Below are positions 6,425 through 6,610 of a stretch of 6,610 bases of DNA, piece by piece (positions within the stretch are counted from its first letter, which is position 1; each line of letters opens with the position of its first letter). The DNA lies in the NCBI GenBank assembly GCA_947177345.1, contig CAMWUB010000080.1:1-6610 (forward strand). The letters run 5' to 3'. Below the pieces are notes generated by a model. That model made no database searches, was not told the origin of the DNA, and was given only the letters and a program-made list of their open reading frames with translations. This stretch comes from an uncultured Ruminococcus sp. Its GTDB lineage: Bacteria; Bacillota; Clostridia; Oscillospirales; Ruminococcaceae. The translations under genes were made by a program, and so were the position numbers.

Positions 6425-6478
6425 ACGCCCGATATTTCAAAGGCGTAAAGCGGAAAAAGTTAAAAAAACATATTCCGC
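6425..6478 (-). other. Structured leader of the operon (two inverted repeats)
   Basis: Within the predicted leader of about 140 nt, GCGGAA (6473-6478) can pair with TTCCGC (6450-6455), and further downstream ACGCC (6442-6446) with GGCGT (6425-6429). The first loop contains a run of seven T. I do not recognise a known riboswitch; in particular, no cyclic di-GMP riboswitch consensus is evident. It could be a regulatory leader or only local folding. Confidence 0.35.
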
Positions 6479-6512
6479 ATATAAATGTGAATATAATATC
6501 ACCTATTATTGA

Positions 6513-6541
6513 AGTATACCACGTATCCGCAAAAAAGTCAA
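6513..6541 (-). promoter_or_regulatory. Extended -10 sigma-A promoter of the five-gene operon
   Basis: On the minus strand -35 TTGACT (6536-6541, 5 of 6) and -10 TATACT (6513-6518, 5 of 6) are separated by 17 nt, with TG at the extended -10 position. Transcription should start near 6506, leaving a leader of about 140 nt before the zinc-ribbon/LRR gene. No other good promoter is seen in the short gaps inside the operon. Confidence 0.85.
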
Positions 6542-6545
6542 GAGT

Positions 6546-6580
6546 TAACAAAGATTTTAACCAAATTTTTATATTTGTTA
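6546..6580. promoter_or_regulatory. AT-rich inverted repeat directly upstream of the operon promoter
   Basis: TAACAAA (6546-6552) and TTTGTTA (6574-6580) are exact inverted copies 21 nt apart, abutting the -35 box. Nearby AGAGTT (6541-6546) and AACTCT (6590-6595) form a second, wider pair. The region could be an operator or an AT-rich UP-like element, but such AT-rich sequence forms inverted repeats easily by chance. No gene is seen from 6365 to 6610. Confidence 0.3.
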
Positions 6581-6610
6581 CAAAAATATAACTCTCAGTA
6601 TATGCATAAC

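Noticed and set aside
6365..6512. Cyclic di-GMP riboswitch in the operon leader, given the GGDEF gene
   Set aside because: No class I or class II c-di-GMP riboswitch consensus could be recognised by eye.
6549..6583. Second upstream promoter (TTGTAA, 18 nt, TAAAAT on the minus strand)
   Set aside because: Matches are weak and the sequence is AT-rich enough to give such boxes by chance; the promoter at 6513-6541 is far better.

Overview
The window looks like chromosome from a low-GC Gram-positive anaerobe, most likely a Clostridia/Oscillospiraceae member such as a Ruminococcus-like gut bacterium. This is inferred from AT-rich intergenic DNA, near-consensus sigma-A promoters, strong AGGAGG-type ribosome binding sites, TAA as the stop of all six genes, and a BspA-type leucine-rich repeat protein. 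No rRNA or other firm taxonomic marker is present. All six genes lie on the minus strand, so transcription runs from high to low coordinates.

The right part is one apparent five-gene operon. A strong promoter (6513-6541) and a leader of about 140 nt precede, in order of transcription: a zinc-ribbon / helical / leucine-rich-repeat protein (6364-5261); a Ser/Thr kinase-like protein with a C-terminal zinc ribbon (5232-3889); a TerY-like von Willebrand factor A (vWA) protein (3834-3022); a PP2C-type phosphatase (2986-2027); and a small stand-alone GGDEF protein (1968-1525, probably really starting at 2003). Gaps are about 23-54 nt, and a Rho-independent terminator closes the operon at 1480-1515. 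The kinase + vWA + PP2C core matches the 'TerY-P triad' described by comparative genomics in tellurite-resistance/stress (Ter) systems. No TerB, TerC, TerD or TerZ gene lies in this window.

The left part is a single-gene unit with its own consensus promoter (1428-1456) and terminator (73-100). Its 408-residue product joins an N-terminal cytidine-deaminase-like zinc domain to an acidic linker, a long Pro/Gln/Tyr/Asn-rich low-complexity segment and a lysine-rich tail. A third promoter (22-50) points out of the left edge towards a gene that is not included.

Working model (inference): the kinase and phosphatase set the phosphorylation state of shared targets, the vWA and LRR proteins act as cytoplasmic scaffolds or ligand binders, and the GGDEF protein adds a nucleotide-binding input. 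Points most worth attention are a likely one-base frameshift in an A7 run at the start of the GGDEF gene, degenerate active-site positions in both the GGDEF and kinase proteins, and the deaminase-like/low-complexity fusion next door.
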